DNA of 64,000 nt from Dendrophyllia cribrosa (GCA_024195265.1 JAJLRJ010000007.1:26210600-26274599), one strand, 5' to 3'; shown: positions 48,243 through 59,690, numbered from the stretch's first letter. Translations and numbers: made by a program. The notes: generated by a model not told the origin, from the letters alone.

Positions 48243-49664
48243 TAAATTAGTCGTAACCTGGGCTAACTGCATTTGATCAAAAACGAGCAATTGTGTTGTT
48301 CCAAAAAATATCCATAGCCCCTCACTGCAGGGGTTTGTTTTGAGACCCCTCAGAATTTCCAAATGTAGTGTTTTTGTACCTGCCCCCCTCCCCTCGGAAT
48401 TTTAGTCAGAGTAACGCAATCATGAACTCCCCTGGAAATTTTAGTTTTCTCAAACCTCCGTAGATGGGAGAAGGTATGGATATTTTCTGGAACTATTCAT
48501 TGCATTTCAGGGACAGGTCATTATTTACAGGGTACAAAAGTATATCGGGCTGGAAAACTGTAGGCTGGATATCAATTTTTTTCCCATGCCCCAATAAAAG
48601 GTACAAATAAAAAATGTAAACCCCCGCCTGAGTGCTTTTCCAAAAATTCCATACCCGTTAAATATTATGTAATTTCCCAAAAATATAGTGTACAAATGTG
48701 AATGTGTTGAACATATAAACCATTAGATATTGAAAAATTGAAATATTGTCCACAGGGTATCATCTTTGGTCAAGTTTGTTGGATTAGTATGACGTCTTCA
48801 AATATAGAAGCAAGGAAATTTTCATATAATGTTCCCTACTCAGCTAATAACTCAGCGTCACTTTACATTGAGTTATATATAATTACTTTAAAAATTGCTA
48901 CTTTTTAATGAACTCACTTATAGTCTAGAAAACAACTTGTTTATTTTGTAAACATTTTTTTAACTCGGTAATATTAGTTCAAATTTTTCCAGCCTGGTAT
49001 AACCTGTAAATGACCGGTCCCTAGCAAGAAAAGCAAAACTTTTGTTAAATTTCCTAAACAAATTTTGTTACATAAAGGTTGCTCACATTTATGTCAATTG
49101 TTTTCACATTTGGTGTTCAATTTGAAATACAATAGCTGAGTGGTACAACAAGTGTACTTTCCTCATATTATATATTATTAAAGATTCTCAACTGATTTGA
49201 AGAGGTTTTACCCAAATTGTATCTCAATTTTATGACCTCAAAAAATTGTTTGTCCATTTAAAAGAGAATCTGCCAGGTTGAAGTTTTTACAGAACAGAAT
49301 TGATTTAAATCGCTGTTATTTGTTAAGATTTGGTGAAAATTTGTTAAGATTTGGTGAAAATTTGAAGTTAGAGCAGCATATATAGAAATATAAGTGAACT
49401 TGTGAGTTTTATAAGTTGTGAGCCAACTTCAATAAGGAAATCTCAGTTCTTTGACCATAATATTAGTCAAAATATTGTTATTTTTCACACAATGAAATGT
49501 GAAATAGTTTAAAACTTTGAATAAATGTTATTTTTGCACTGATATTATGTTTTTGTCTTAATTATATCTTTGAGTTGAATTAGGATGCCATATTGGATGA
49601 GTCAATAGTAATTTGACTTCTTACAAATTAGCCAGCCGCCAGTATGAAATCAAGATGTATATCC
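48243..49664. other. 3' flank of the BEN gene, no gene
   Basis: AT-rich sequence inside the EnSpm-like element, with AATAAA-like motifs (for example near 48594) that could end BEN transcripts. A 22-bp direct duplication (TTGTTAAGATTTGGTGAAAA) lies at about 49319-49362. Confidence 0.4.
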
Positions 49665-50291
49665 TACAGGATCCTAACAAGATCCTGTAGGATATTTCAA
49701 GATCCTGTACAAGATCTTACAGGATATGTCAGGATCCTGAACAATATCCTACAGGATATGTCAGGTTCCTAACAATATCCTACAGGGTATGTCAGGATCC
49801 TGTACAAGATCTTACGGGATATTTCAGGATCCCAACAAGATCCTGTACAGGATCCTTAAAATATTTCAGGATCCTGTACAAGATCTTACAGGATATTTCA
49901 GGATCCTAACAAGATCCTAAAAAATATTTCAGGATCCTGAACAATATCCTACAGGATATGTCAGGATCCTAACAATATCCTACAGGATATTTCCAGATCC
50001 TGTACAAGATCCTACAGGATCCTGTAAGATCCTGTAAGATCCTGTAGGATCTTGTACAGGATCCTGTAGGATCCTGACAGGATCCTACAGGATCCCATCA
50101 GGATCCTACAGGATCCTGTCAGGATCCTACAGGATCCTGTACAGGATCTTACAAGATCTTGTCAGGATCCTACAGGATCCTGTACAGGATCTTACAGGAT
50201 CCTACAGGATCCTAAATAGGAAATTATTCAGGATCCTATTAGGATCCTAATAGGATCCTGTACAGGATCCTGTTTAGGATTTCTACCAGGG
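49665..50291 (-). repeat. Right subterminal array of AGGATCCT palindromes
   Basis: This is the counterpart of the left array, with the same palindrome. Linkers are different toward the inside (ATATTTC and ATATGTC), and the outer 150 bp is denser. Confidence 0.9.
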
Positions 50292-50547
50292 CAGCCCCTC
50301 GTACTTGGAAGGCATCCAGCAGGGAATATTCTTCTCAGCTTTGCAGTACTTATGGCTGGAGCTTCCATCAGCAAGGTGTTGCTGGTTTTTTAGCATCCGA
50401 GGTTATCAGCCTACACTGCCCGGACCTACTTCATCCACCAGAAGAAGTTCCTTTACCCAGTGATTCTGCACTTCTGGGAAACATACCACGCCTCTCTTGT
50501 TACACAACTGAAAAATATCAAGGATGTAGTTTGGAGTGCTCGATCAG

Positions 50548-53500
50548 GTAATGGAAAATACTTTAGATGATACATCGAATGAATTCATACTTTATACGAG
50601 CTTTAATTAAAATCCGACGCGCACACTGATTTGCTGGATGGCTATTTCATATTTCCTTTAAAAGAAGCTATGTTGTCACTTTCCCTTAGCAGCTGTTAAA
50701 CGAAGTCATAAAGGGTTTTATATATACCCGCTGAGGCAGTCAAATGTGTTTACAATATACAAGTAAACGTCTTCACAAATTTGTCAAATAACTCAATCTT
50801 AATGATGAAAATTTTAAAGAACTTAGGAATACAACTCTAAAACAACCGGCGATGTGAGATATTAATTTCCTGATTCTGATAATGTCCATCCGAGAAATCA
50901 ATTCTCGGGTGGTCGCTCCTTACGGAAAGCGTTATTCTGAAATTCAGAGACTGACTGCGCATTTGATCAATTGCCAAAAAAAACGTTAAGTTTTTCGTCT
51001 GATAGTGTCATTGTATTTTAAGGTGTATATTAATGTGTTTAACCTTACTCAGTTGCAGCTTGGAAACATGGAAACCGCATTAAGCTAGAAGGCAGACCCT
51101 TAATCCATAGCAAGTAGAGTACTAGAGTATCACTGTGTTTTATAAGGCCCTTCCGTGCAACGTTAACGAGGTCATCCTCGGAAACTATGGTGTCATTCAA
51201 GAACACTACAGTAATCAATTCAAAGAGAGGGAAGCCCATACTATTGTTTCAAGGGATCTTTTAATAGAATGCTGAATATGTCCCCTGACAAGGTAGATCT
51301 CGAAAAGGTTTATTTCATTACAGCAGAAGACTGATCACTGAAGATAATCGGTACAATCACAACTTTTAGCGAGAACATGCAATGCACCTATAAATCTTAA
51401 GCCCAAGGGAGGGAGGGAGGAGGCAAGGGGTAGGGGTTTTATTGACATGGCATCCCCGATGGTGGGGATTTTAACATTACATGCCTGCCCCAGGGTGGAG
51501 ATATTTGATCGTCATCGCCCACGACCAAGAAAGGTTGGTGACAAGTAATATCCTAGCCGGGGAGTTTCTAGGAGTCTGGAGATGACTGGGACCGAACTGA
51601 AACATTCCAAAATGGATGCGGCCAAAAACAGGAATGATTTGTGGATTTTTAATCTTGCTATTCTGTCCTTCTTGCTGGTACAATTCCCTTTGTTGTCAAA
51701 ACTATCTCTTATAAATGGACTGAATATCCATTGTTGCAGTTTTAGCATAATTTTTTGGGTATATTTGATCACTTGCACTTGCTCCAGGGTGGTAAATTTT
51801 GATATTTATGACCAATCGTGTTATCCCGGGGAGTGGAACTTTAACATCTGTTTAAGGAAAATGTCAAAATCCCCACCCCGGGCTTGTAATTTTATATTTA
51901 TACAGGGAAAACCTTTGTTTGCTAGATTTTTTAGCATAGGTTTGATAACATTTTGCACAAATGCCAATTTTAATATTTGTTCCAAGTTCAGTTGTATTCC
52001 TGTTTCATATTAGTTGGGGGGCAAACATGGCCAAAATTACAGTAAATGTATGGAATTTTTATCGTTTTTGAAGATCATTAACTTCGCTCATAATCGTGGG
52101 AATTTTTCTAAATAGTTACTTAAAAGCTGGTTCTTATGTCATTAAAGTCTTAAAATACAAGAAACAGATTGTGGCTTGAACTGCAATAAACCTGATTTTA
52201 AAAACTTCATACAAACCCTTCAAATCAAAACACAAAAAAAATTACAAAAAACATGAGAAAATCTTTCAGAGCGTTCTGCTGCGTTCCATGATCTAATTTT
52301 TAATCAAACGAATGAAAAAGATGATTGCAAGAAAAATTATTTTAACAAATCCCATACAATTACTGTAATTTTTGCTGTGTTTGCTCCGCAACCAATATGG
52401 TGTACCCCAGAAACCGTGGAAGGGTCTATTAAACCGAGTTACCACATGACTAGATTTTAAACAAGCAAAGTCATATTTGTATCAATGGAAACGTAGAAAT
52501 AATGGTGCACTTCGAGGAATCACTTTATATTTCCATCTTGGTGTTCTAAGAGCATTTTGTGTATAAGCAAAGGTAATAAGTCTAACACTTGTACAATATT
52601 AACCAAAAAACAACACGATATTCCTGTGACATTGCCCCTTTAAAGTTTTTTGAAACCAATTATGTAATATTAAGAAGCAGAACTTTTCACAGGAGTAGAT
52701 AGTATGGTCTCCATGCGTGGCATTTGGTCACTTAAATTGAATGGTACACTGTTTCACGGAGACTGACTATCCACACGAGAATAGCTGAGAATAGCTGAGA
52801 AAGCAACAAAGGTGACAATATCGATAAAAAAAACGTTAGATAAAGAAATCAGGCGATCTCAACAATCGTCTAAAAGTAACAGTTTAAACTTTTCTTACAG
52901 AGCGTATTGAACTTGTTAGATGGAAGTTACGTTTGCTTAAAACTGACACCCGTCTCAGTTTTAAATTCTTTTTTTTTTGGTGCAGATCAAAAGAAATGCT
53001 GCTCTTGGAACGAAATCTTTAGACTGTACTGTAACTACGAGAAGATATTTTGCTAAAAACACGACTTAGTTAATGTTTTATTGTTGGCAATGCCGGGTGT
53101 GTTTTATTCCGGATTGGACAACATGAGATCACAAATATCTGTATAATTTTATTTGCAATCTTGGCACGAAAAGCTTATCGCGGTCAAAATATTTTGTATG
53201 TTGGATGTGGACTTTTTAGTGTTTTTCGGCTGTTACAACAGCAAAACGTTCTTACATCCAATGAAAGCATTTTTAGTTGCGGCATATAGTGTGACGTATT
53301 TTGACCAATCGCACACAAGCGAAAATATTTGAGGGATTATAAAGAGGCATAACGCTCGTTTTCAAATAATAATAATACGTTTTTAAATAATAAGTTTATT
53401 TAATCCATCTTAAGAATAGAAAATACAAAAATATGCCGCTAGTTAAAGTTAAGTTAAAGTTAAAGTTGTTAAAGTTAATTCGCGTTTGTTAGCCGCATTT

Positions 53501-53600
53501 CCCACTTGGATTGTGATGGGGTAACGCAAAAATAATCAGAAGAAATTGTTTTGAAATACGGCAAATGTCTTAATCTAAATGTTCAAATCAATAAATAATA
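50548..53600. other. No gene recognised
   Basis: Expected to hold further exons of the broken THAP-type gene, but none could be matched. A 64-codon minus-strand frame (51045-51239, with FLNDTIVSEDDLVNVARKGL) looks protein-like but has no splice support. A G-rich run, GGGAGGGAGGGAGGAGG then GGGGTAGGGG, lies at about 51408-51437. Confidence 0.35.
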
Positions 53601-54260
53601 ACAGCTACTAGCTTGCATTGGATTGTATTTATGTTCCTATTGTTCCTGTGTTCCTCTGTTTCTACTGTTCCTACTGTTCCTCTTTTTACGTTCGACGATA
53701 GGAGGACACTTTCTAATTTCGTCGGGTATCGGTTTGGGCGCAGGGGATTGTGGGAGGAATTGGGCTGGATGCTATGCGATTTCAGGGTTTGGAAGCCATC
53801 TTGGACTGGCACACAGCCTCGATTCCATTTGGACTAGCACACACAGCCTCGATTCCATGTGATAATTTTTAAGCGAGAATCAAATCATGGCGATGACTCA
53901 GCTGACACGAACGAGACAAACAAACGAGAATTGAGCAAGAATAGAGCGAGACATGTACCGCCGTGACATTCGGATGGCTTGACTGAGCTAGAATCGGGCC
54001 ATATTCAAGCCATCCCGTTCGAAAATTTATGGCCAGACACGAGCAAGATTCAAGCGACGAATGTTTTTCTCACTTTGATGGAGATTATGCGGATGGATCG
54101 ATGGAACGCTCGCGAAACCAAACGCATACATGCCAACTCTCCCGGATTATCCAGGAGTCTCCCGGATACGGAACGAATCTCCCGGTCTCCCGTACGGGTC
54201 ACCAAATCTCCCGGATAAAAGCGTCTTTGGATCTTTTCTCTAAAATAGGCTAAGATTTTA
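53600..54260. repeat. Patch of short low-order repeats
   Basis: Three things are visible. A pyrimidine-rich TGTTCCTACTGTTCC run lies at 53630-53690. A ~30-bp duplication (CACACAGCCTCGATTCCAT) lies at 53810-53858. A cluster of TCTCCCGG motifs lies at about 54138-54215. From 54260 to 55688 I see only a long T/A tract (54482-54535), ACTTACAATACAATGC-type short repeats and no gene. Confidence 0.6.
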
Positions 54261-55688
54261 ACCCAAATTTACCCAAAATACCCCCCAAAATGCGGTCTTT
54301 CATCATATCTTAACTTCACAAACGCTTTTCGGGTCTCAAGAATGCAGAAAATGGTACCTTTAAAGGATAAAGCCAAAATTAACTTTTCGGACTCCCCTTG
54401 ATTCTCATGACTACGTCACTCGATTCACGCCTCGGGGGGGTGGGGGTGATGGTGGAATTTCACCCCTAGAAAAATCTCCCTATTTTTTTTTTTTTTTAAT
54501 TTTTTTTTTAATTTTTTTTTTTTTTATTTCCTCGTTTAATTACAATATAATATTTACACTACTTACAATACAATGCTTACATTACTTAACGATACTCTAC
54601 TTACAACACGTGCAATACAATACTCACACTACTTACAATACAATGCTTACACTACTTATAATACAATACTCTACTTCAGTATATACAATACGTACAATTA
54701 CATTTCAATCAAAAAGGAGTAACATTTAACAATGACTAACAACAATAATAATACATTTATACATCACTTATTACTTACAATATTTGAACTACAAAGTTTT
54801 TCAATTTTATATTTTAGGAGAATTTTGCGCATGAATTCTTGTACAGAAAGAGCTTTCTCTTCGAGTTTCGCACTATATATATAATACCGCATGAACAGGA
54901 AGGTGTAATTCAGTCTTCTCACCAGTTCTGTCTCCCTATTTTTAATCTCCAGAGGTTGGCATCTCTGCAAACGCAGCTTATGTTTATTCCCGAAGACACT
55001 CCAAACTTTCTGTGATGTTTTAGCGCGGTGGAAAACTTGGAAATGAAGGCTGAGAGTTTGGAAAAGCTTAATCTTAATTTGGCGAGTGAAACTACAAAGA
55101 AAACAGAGAATTTGTAGAAGCGCATAGTCTGTTTATATAAATACTTGCCACTTTCACTTTTGCCAGCGTGTTTTCAGGTTTCAAATTAACGTTTTGACAT
55201 GCAAATTTGGTGCACTTTTCCCACTTTTCCCAAGGGACCGCCAAGCACTTTTCTTTACCGACAACTACAACAAACTTCAAAGGATTTTTTTCTGCTACCA
55301 AACTTTCCCTACCGTCTTCATACACAGAGTAAATACAGGTTTCACTGTACACAATAACCCTTAATTTGACAGTATGCCATAGACATTTATCTATCTATTG
55401 GTGTCCCCAAATTAGTAAGGGATTTTTTTCCCTAGCTAGATGGCTTTTGACACTTTAATAAAGTTTCTATTCTATTCTATCTATCCCAATAACCAAGAAT
55501 TAAAATCCCCCCTTTCAACTGCCGAACGCACTACTCTTATTTACAATTACTCCTAGTCCTACTGTTCCTACTGTCCCGAGTCATGCGCACAGTGAAAGAT
55601 CTTATCACACTTGGATAGGCGATCTTTTTACTCAACATTTTGTGCTGAACGGACCTTGCTCATTGAGCTCCTCTCCATCAAATCTACA

Positions 55689-55904
55689 ATGACTGCACAA
55701 ACACCTCAGTCACCTTCTGGGAGCATCGGAACACTTTTGGATGCGACCCCAGTGTCTTCTGCCAACCTTGCCCCGGCTACCTCAAGCCAAACTTCGCCAA
55801 CCCTAGCGAGTGCCGTCCACCACACGACGACCACGGCCACCACCCCAACTTCGGCGGCATCAGGATCGGTTGCGGCTATAAGCCCCTCGAAAGCCTCTTA
55901 TCAG
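55689..55904 (+). CDS. Possible first exon, Ser/Thr/Ala-rich protein
   Basis: ATG 55689 opens 72 codons of low-complexity Ser/Thr/Ala/Pro-rich sequence (for example TTTTATTPTSAASGSVAA), ending at a donor GTTAGT. The composition is reminiscent of N-termini of cnidarian retroelement Gag-like ORFs, but no domain supports that. No following exon was found up to 56382. Confidence 0.3.
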
Positions 55905-56382
55905 GTTAGTTTCAACTGAGTTTGCAGTGCCAGTAATGCTCTATGACACGATGTGTTCAGAAACGCAAATTTCGTTGTATACGGGGAACATTTCCAGCCT
56001 CGGTATTAAAGCGCGGGCCTTTTCCCGCGCGGGCATTGTATCCATACAATGGAGTACCCACATTTATGTTTCTCCTTACCGTCGATAGGATATGACTTCC
56101 CAGGTAGTAATTGCGGTTCTATATCGGTCCCTCAACCCTATTTAGACCGTCATCTTTTTCCAGTCTATGTAGGATCTTTTGTAGCCATATGGTGAAGGAT
56201 ATGTTATCCTCATTATTTCACTCCATTTATAGATATTAGTCTATTTGCAGTATTGGGTTTCTCTAGTGTTACCTTGTAGTTATTTTCTGTATTTGGTACA
56301 ATTTATTTTGTCTGTTAATCTTGTATGGGCCGTACATAGGGACCCGTACCTATTAGTCAGAATGGCAAGTGTGTGTGTGGGT

Positions 56383-56795
56383 GTGCGGCCAACACCGTAA
56401 CAAGCGTGCCCTTAGCGCCTTTGTTTATGTGCGACCTATACAAAAAATTGGCGAGATCACACAGCGCCTCTTGTTATGTGCAACCAACACAAAAAACTGT
56501 GGAGATCTCAAAGAACTCTTGTTATGTGCGACCAACACAAAAAACTGGCGAGATCGCAACAAGCTCTTGTTATGTGCGACCAACACAAAAAACTGGCGAG
56601 ATCGCAACGAGCTCTTGTTATGTGCGACCAACACCAGAAAAGTGGTGAGATCTTAAAAGCGCTCTTGTTGCTGTGCGACCAACACGAGCAACTGGCCAGA
56701 GCACAGAGCGCTCTATCGCGGCCAGCAGTTGCGAGCAACATAACTGGTGAGAATTCTGCCGAAAAATCTAGGCATATTCTTGTGCGGCCAACGCA
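56383..56795 (+). repeat. 48-bp tandem repeat array
   Basis: Around eight units contain GTGCGACCAACACAAAAAACTGGCGAGATC and CTCTTGTTAT. Starts near 56477, 56526, 56574 and 56622 give a period of about 48 bp. The outer units are more diverged and vary to about 46-51 bp. Because 48 is a multiple of three, long open frames appear on both strands. These are not taken as genes. Confidence 0.85.
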
Positions 56796-57004
56796 CACGC
56801 TACGGGATCACTCGGCTTAGCCGTTATTTCTTTGGTTTCCTAAGACAACACAAAATTGGCGCTGCAATTAGGTCAATTAGCTCGTGATAGATAAAGCGTG
56901 TAGTCCACATGTCAGCCCTGATGTCGTGAACACGGAGAGTCCTGAGGCATATGCCTATGTGCAACCGACTCTAGCAATGAGGAGAAGAAAGGCGCCTACC
57001 TCAG

Positions 57005-57166
57005 GTCGAAAACTCCTCATATATGAACTGCGGAAATGAAATCAAATGAAGAATGATCCTCGCAGTTGTAAATGTAATTTAAGCAATTGCGAAAAGAAGC
57101 CTGAAAAAAATTCAGGACTTCAACAGGGTTCGAACCCGTGACCTCGCGATACTGGTGCGATGCTCT

Positions 57167-57201
<35 letters not shown>

Positions 57202-57240
57202 AGGTCAATTGTAGGTTCATATGTTCCCGTGAAAGGAGTT
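57005..57240 (-). repeat. tRNA-like dispersed repeat, copy 1
   Basis: On the minus strand a tRNA-like head (57186-57116) is followed by TGAATTTTTTTCAGGCTTCTTTTCG and a tail ending near TTCATATATGAGG. The same unit occurs at 58262-58490, and its tail at 58512-58665. This looks like a tRNA-derived SINE-type family. Confidence 0.7.
57116..57186 (-). tRNA. tRNA-like sequence, anticodon position AGT (probably repeat-borne pseudo-tRNA)
   Basis: The minus strand folds as a cloverleaf. The acceptor GGCTTCA pairs with TGAAGTC, the D-arm is GCTC/GAGC with AGTTGGTA, and the T-arm has GGTTCGAACC. The anticodon loop reads CCAGTAT, so position 33 is C instead of the near-invariant T. That argues for a pseudo-tRNA or repeat head. 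By position the anticodon would be AGT (Thr). Confidence 0.5.
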
Positions 57241-58234
57241 AACCCATTCACACCTGAGGATTTTTACGTTTTTGAGTGATTTTCTGCATACACACGCTCC
57301 ATGGGATTTCGTGACTTCATATTTGGAGTTACCATTGAAAGTGCTGCTGTTCTAAAACACTGAAGGCTCGAGTTTACTGGAAACGTCATTGTGACGATCT
57401 CATTTTGCTCGGTTGATTTGCAATAAAGGGTCCAATATGAATTATCTACGATTTTTGGTAAGTTCACAGCCATTTTTCATTTTTAGTAGCTGCCTGATGA
57501 GCATCATTAAGCTTGGAGGTACTTCAGAGTCCACTTCTCAATGAAGCGAGTTAGGTGTTGTACTTCGTTTACGAATTTGGCTCGTTGCTCGTTGAACTGG
57601 AAAAATGGCCGCCTGGAAATGAAGTAGCTTTGGGACTCGACTCTGGATGAATTTCTCGACCTACCGCGGCATATTTTGGAAGTTGCGACCACAGGAGAAC
57701 ACAACAAGCGCGAAATTTCGGCGGTGGGTCAGAGTGGCTGTGGACCTAGTATATATATGTAAATTGTGGAGGACGGAATGGACGCTGTCAAAAAATCTGT
57801 TTATTTCCCAGCATGCAGTGCAGTGGTGGTGTTGAAAATCGAGGCAAGGTGAGTATGCACTAGTATAAGAAGCTGTAGCTAGGCCCAAGCAACGAATAAG
57901 AGCAAAAAAATTCACTGCTAAGCTAGGACTAGGACTGAATTTTGCTGTAAATGTTGAATTTTGGGTTTGCCATGATGATTTGAATAAAAAAACGAAAGGC
58001 CAAAACGTGATTTTTGTTGTTTTTCTATGACGTTAAAAACGGTAATTTTTGTTATTGTCCAAATTCAAACGCTGATATTCTGCAAAAATTGCTGACTTTT
58101 TTGTGTTTATTGGGTATCTCAATTTGAAAGACTTTCTAGTCAATGCTCACAAGATTGAGAAAGTTACAATTTTTTAAAGCAGTGGAGTCTTGTACGGGCG
58201 GTTACGGGCGGTTACGGGCGGTTCAGGTGTCAAT
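57241..58234. other. No gene seen
   Basis: AT-rich sequence between two tRNA-like repeats. Several 60-80 codon frames occur on both strands without domain or splice support. A triple GGCGGTTACGG repeat lies at about 58195-58224. Confidence 0.4.
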
Positions 58235-58665
58235 GGGTTAATGTGAAATATATATGAAATAAATCATATATGAACTGTGGAAATGAAATCAAATGAAGAA
58301 TGATCCTCACAGTTGTAAACGCAATTTAAGCAATTGCGAAAAGAAGCCTGAAAAAAAATTCAGGACTTCAACAGGGTTCAAACCCATGACCTCGCGATAC
58401 CGGTGCGATGCTCTACCAACTAAGCTATGAAGCCACTGACGTTGGGAGCAGGTCAATTGTAGGTTCATATGTTCCCTTGAAAGGAGTGAGTGTGAAATGA
58501 TATATATGAAATAAATCATATATGACCCCGTTGAAGTCCTGAATTTTTTTTCAGGCTTCTTTTCGCTATTGCTTAAATTACATTTACAACTGCGAGGATC
58601 ATTCTTCATTTGATTTCATTTCCGCGGTTCATATATGATTTATTTCATATATATCATTTCACATA
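58235..58665. repeat. tRNA-like dispersed repeats in inverted arrangement
   Basis: 58262-58490 is a minus-strand copy with tRNA-like head. 58512-58665 is the tail part of another copy in plus orientation. The shared ATATATGAAATAAATCATATATGA flank makes the whole block an imperfect inverted repeat. Confidence 0.75.
58364..58434 (-). tRNA. tRNA-like sequence, anticodon position GGT (probably repeat-borne pseudo-tRNA)
   Basis: Second copy of the 57116-57186 cloverleaf with substitutions (loop CCGGTAT; T-loop GGTTTGAACC). It again lacks T33. It is therefore most likely the head of a dispersed repeat, not a working tRNA gene. Confidence 0.45.
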
Positions 58666-58818
58666 ACAGATGGGATAACAGAATTTGAGACTAAGGTTAG
58701 TTGTTGTCTGAATATATTAGGAAGGTTAACATCCCTAGTGTTGTATTTTTTGGAACAAGGAAATTCTTACCAACCAGATTGCCAGTCTTTTCTAACTTTT
58801 GCTATTGCTCTTGTTGCA

Positions 58819-59690
58819 GGTATTAAATTGGGGTAAACAAAATGGTAAACATGTCTGGAAGTGGACCTGGCTACAAGCATACTATCATCATCACACCATA
58901 CATGCACATACTTATCCACCACTACCACACATCCTCATAAGACATGGAAGCCTTAGAATTTTCAGTGGACAAGGTATTTCTTTTAAAGAACTTTACTGAG
59001 AATCCAAAGTGTAAAAAATGATAACTTGATCAAAAATTCAATTTTAGATTTTCAAACATTTTGCTTACAAAATGTTCTTATAAAGATATTCTCACTGATA
59101 AACTTAGCCCCCAAAAAAGAAATATGCAACTGAAGAAGGGGGTAATTTAATGTAATTATTTTACAACTTTGATTATTTTCACAGGCATTGAAAAAAAGAA
59201 CGACAATTTCAGGAGGTATTTCCATAGAACGATCAACCGATGGGATGCGGCAAAAAACCTACCATTGGTGGAGAAACGGCAGGAGGGGCTCAAGGATTGC
59301 GAAAGATAAAAAAGGCCATGTATGAAAAGGAAGACAATATTGAAATTTAAGACTGAATGCCGAAATAAACTGACAAAGACTTTTTTTGACTTTTTTTCGG
59401 CATTCAGTCTTAAATTTCAATATTATCATTAACCATGAGTGCCACGCAGCAAAAAACATTTTAATTTGTGCTATGAAAAGGAAGACGTCCTTCTGGTTAG
59501 ATGGTGGAAAGCAGCATCTCAAACTCAACAGTGCACTCATGCAGAACTGAAGAAAATGAAAGTGACTGAACTCCTTGCCCTACTAACTGAACAAGGAAGG
59601 GTATTTAACAGAAAAACAAGAAAGCAAGACTTAATAAATGCTTACATGGGTACATGTTCAAGTACCAGTGTACTTAGGGGAAACTAATGC
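58819..59690 (+). pseudogene. C-terminal fragment of a transposase-like gene
   Basis: Exon-like segment 58819-58975 ends in RIFSGQG at donor GTATTT. The next segment starts at about 59185 (CAG acceptor) with IEKKNDNFRRYFHRTINRWD and continues to a stop near 59310. A SAP-like tail (MKVTELLALLTEQGRVFNRK) ends at 59687. The 5' exon changes frame near 58928, and a ~150-bp insertion separates the last two parts. The GxEKKND...RWDA..L..E.RQE.L motif is one I associate with cnidarian transposon-type proteins. Upstream catalytic exons are absent. Confidence 0.5.
59337..59424. repeat. Hairpin insertion with 15-bp flanking duplication
   Basis: Arms of about 30 bp (AATATTGAAATTTAAGACTG and its inverse) surround a short loop. 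The sequence TATGAAAAGGAAGAC occurs just before (59321-59335) and again at about 59473-59487, so the segment between looks inserted. Confidence 0.65.

Larger units (their letters stand above)
28634..50291. mobile_element. 21.7-kb EnSpm/CACTA-like transposon
   Basis: Both ends read inward as CCCTGGTAGAAATCCTAAAC, and the identity extends to about 31 bp. The target duplication is CA (28632-28633 and 50292-50293), confirmed by restoration of the host frame. Next to each end lies about 0.6 kb of AGGATCCT-type repeats. The element holds a minus-strand CACTA-type transposase gene and a divergent plus-strand BEN-domain gene, both intact in frame. It also carries a 7.6-kb nested element (38047-45617). 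Without that insertion it would be about 14.1 kb. The transposase places it in EnSpm/CACTA. The 2-bp duplication is shorter than the 3 bp usual for the group. Confidence 0.9.
26246..50547 (+). pseudogene. THAP-domain transposase-like gene, broken and split by a 21.7-kb insertion
   Basis: Exons: 26246-26624, 27137-27539, 27797-28023, and 28437-28633 continuing at 50294-50547. Exon 1 encodes a THAP zinc finger: YCSAG..., SCKNNTH, GVSMHYFP, KWTRFVRKH and CSVHFEDSCY. Exon 2 has a CxxC and a coiled coil. The last exon has a C..C plus HCPTCGDQSY, then WRS|QPLVLG and GNILLSFAVLMAGASISKVLL. Breaks: a one-base frameshift near 26320, TAA at 27941-27943, a frameshift near 28470, and TAG near 50388. Removing the insertion with one CA copy restores the reading frame across the junction. 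THAP proteins of this kind are common as cnidarian transposon genes. The downstream catalytic exons were not found. Confidence 0.75.

Noticed and set aside
51045..51239. Minus-strand 64-codon frame as an exon of a host gene
   Set aside because: The peptide looks protein-like but I could not assign a family or splice borders, so it is mentioned only in the gap note.
56383..56795. CRISPR-like spacing of repeats
   Set aside because: Units are contiguous diverged tandem copies without unique spacers, and the DNA is eukaryotic.
56369..56820. Several overlapping frames on both strands
   Set aside because: They arise from a 48-bp tandem repeat whose unit is a multiple of three. There is no start context or splice evidence.
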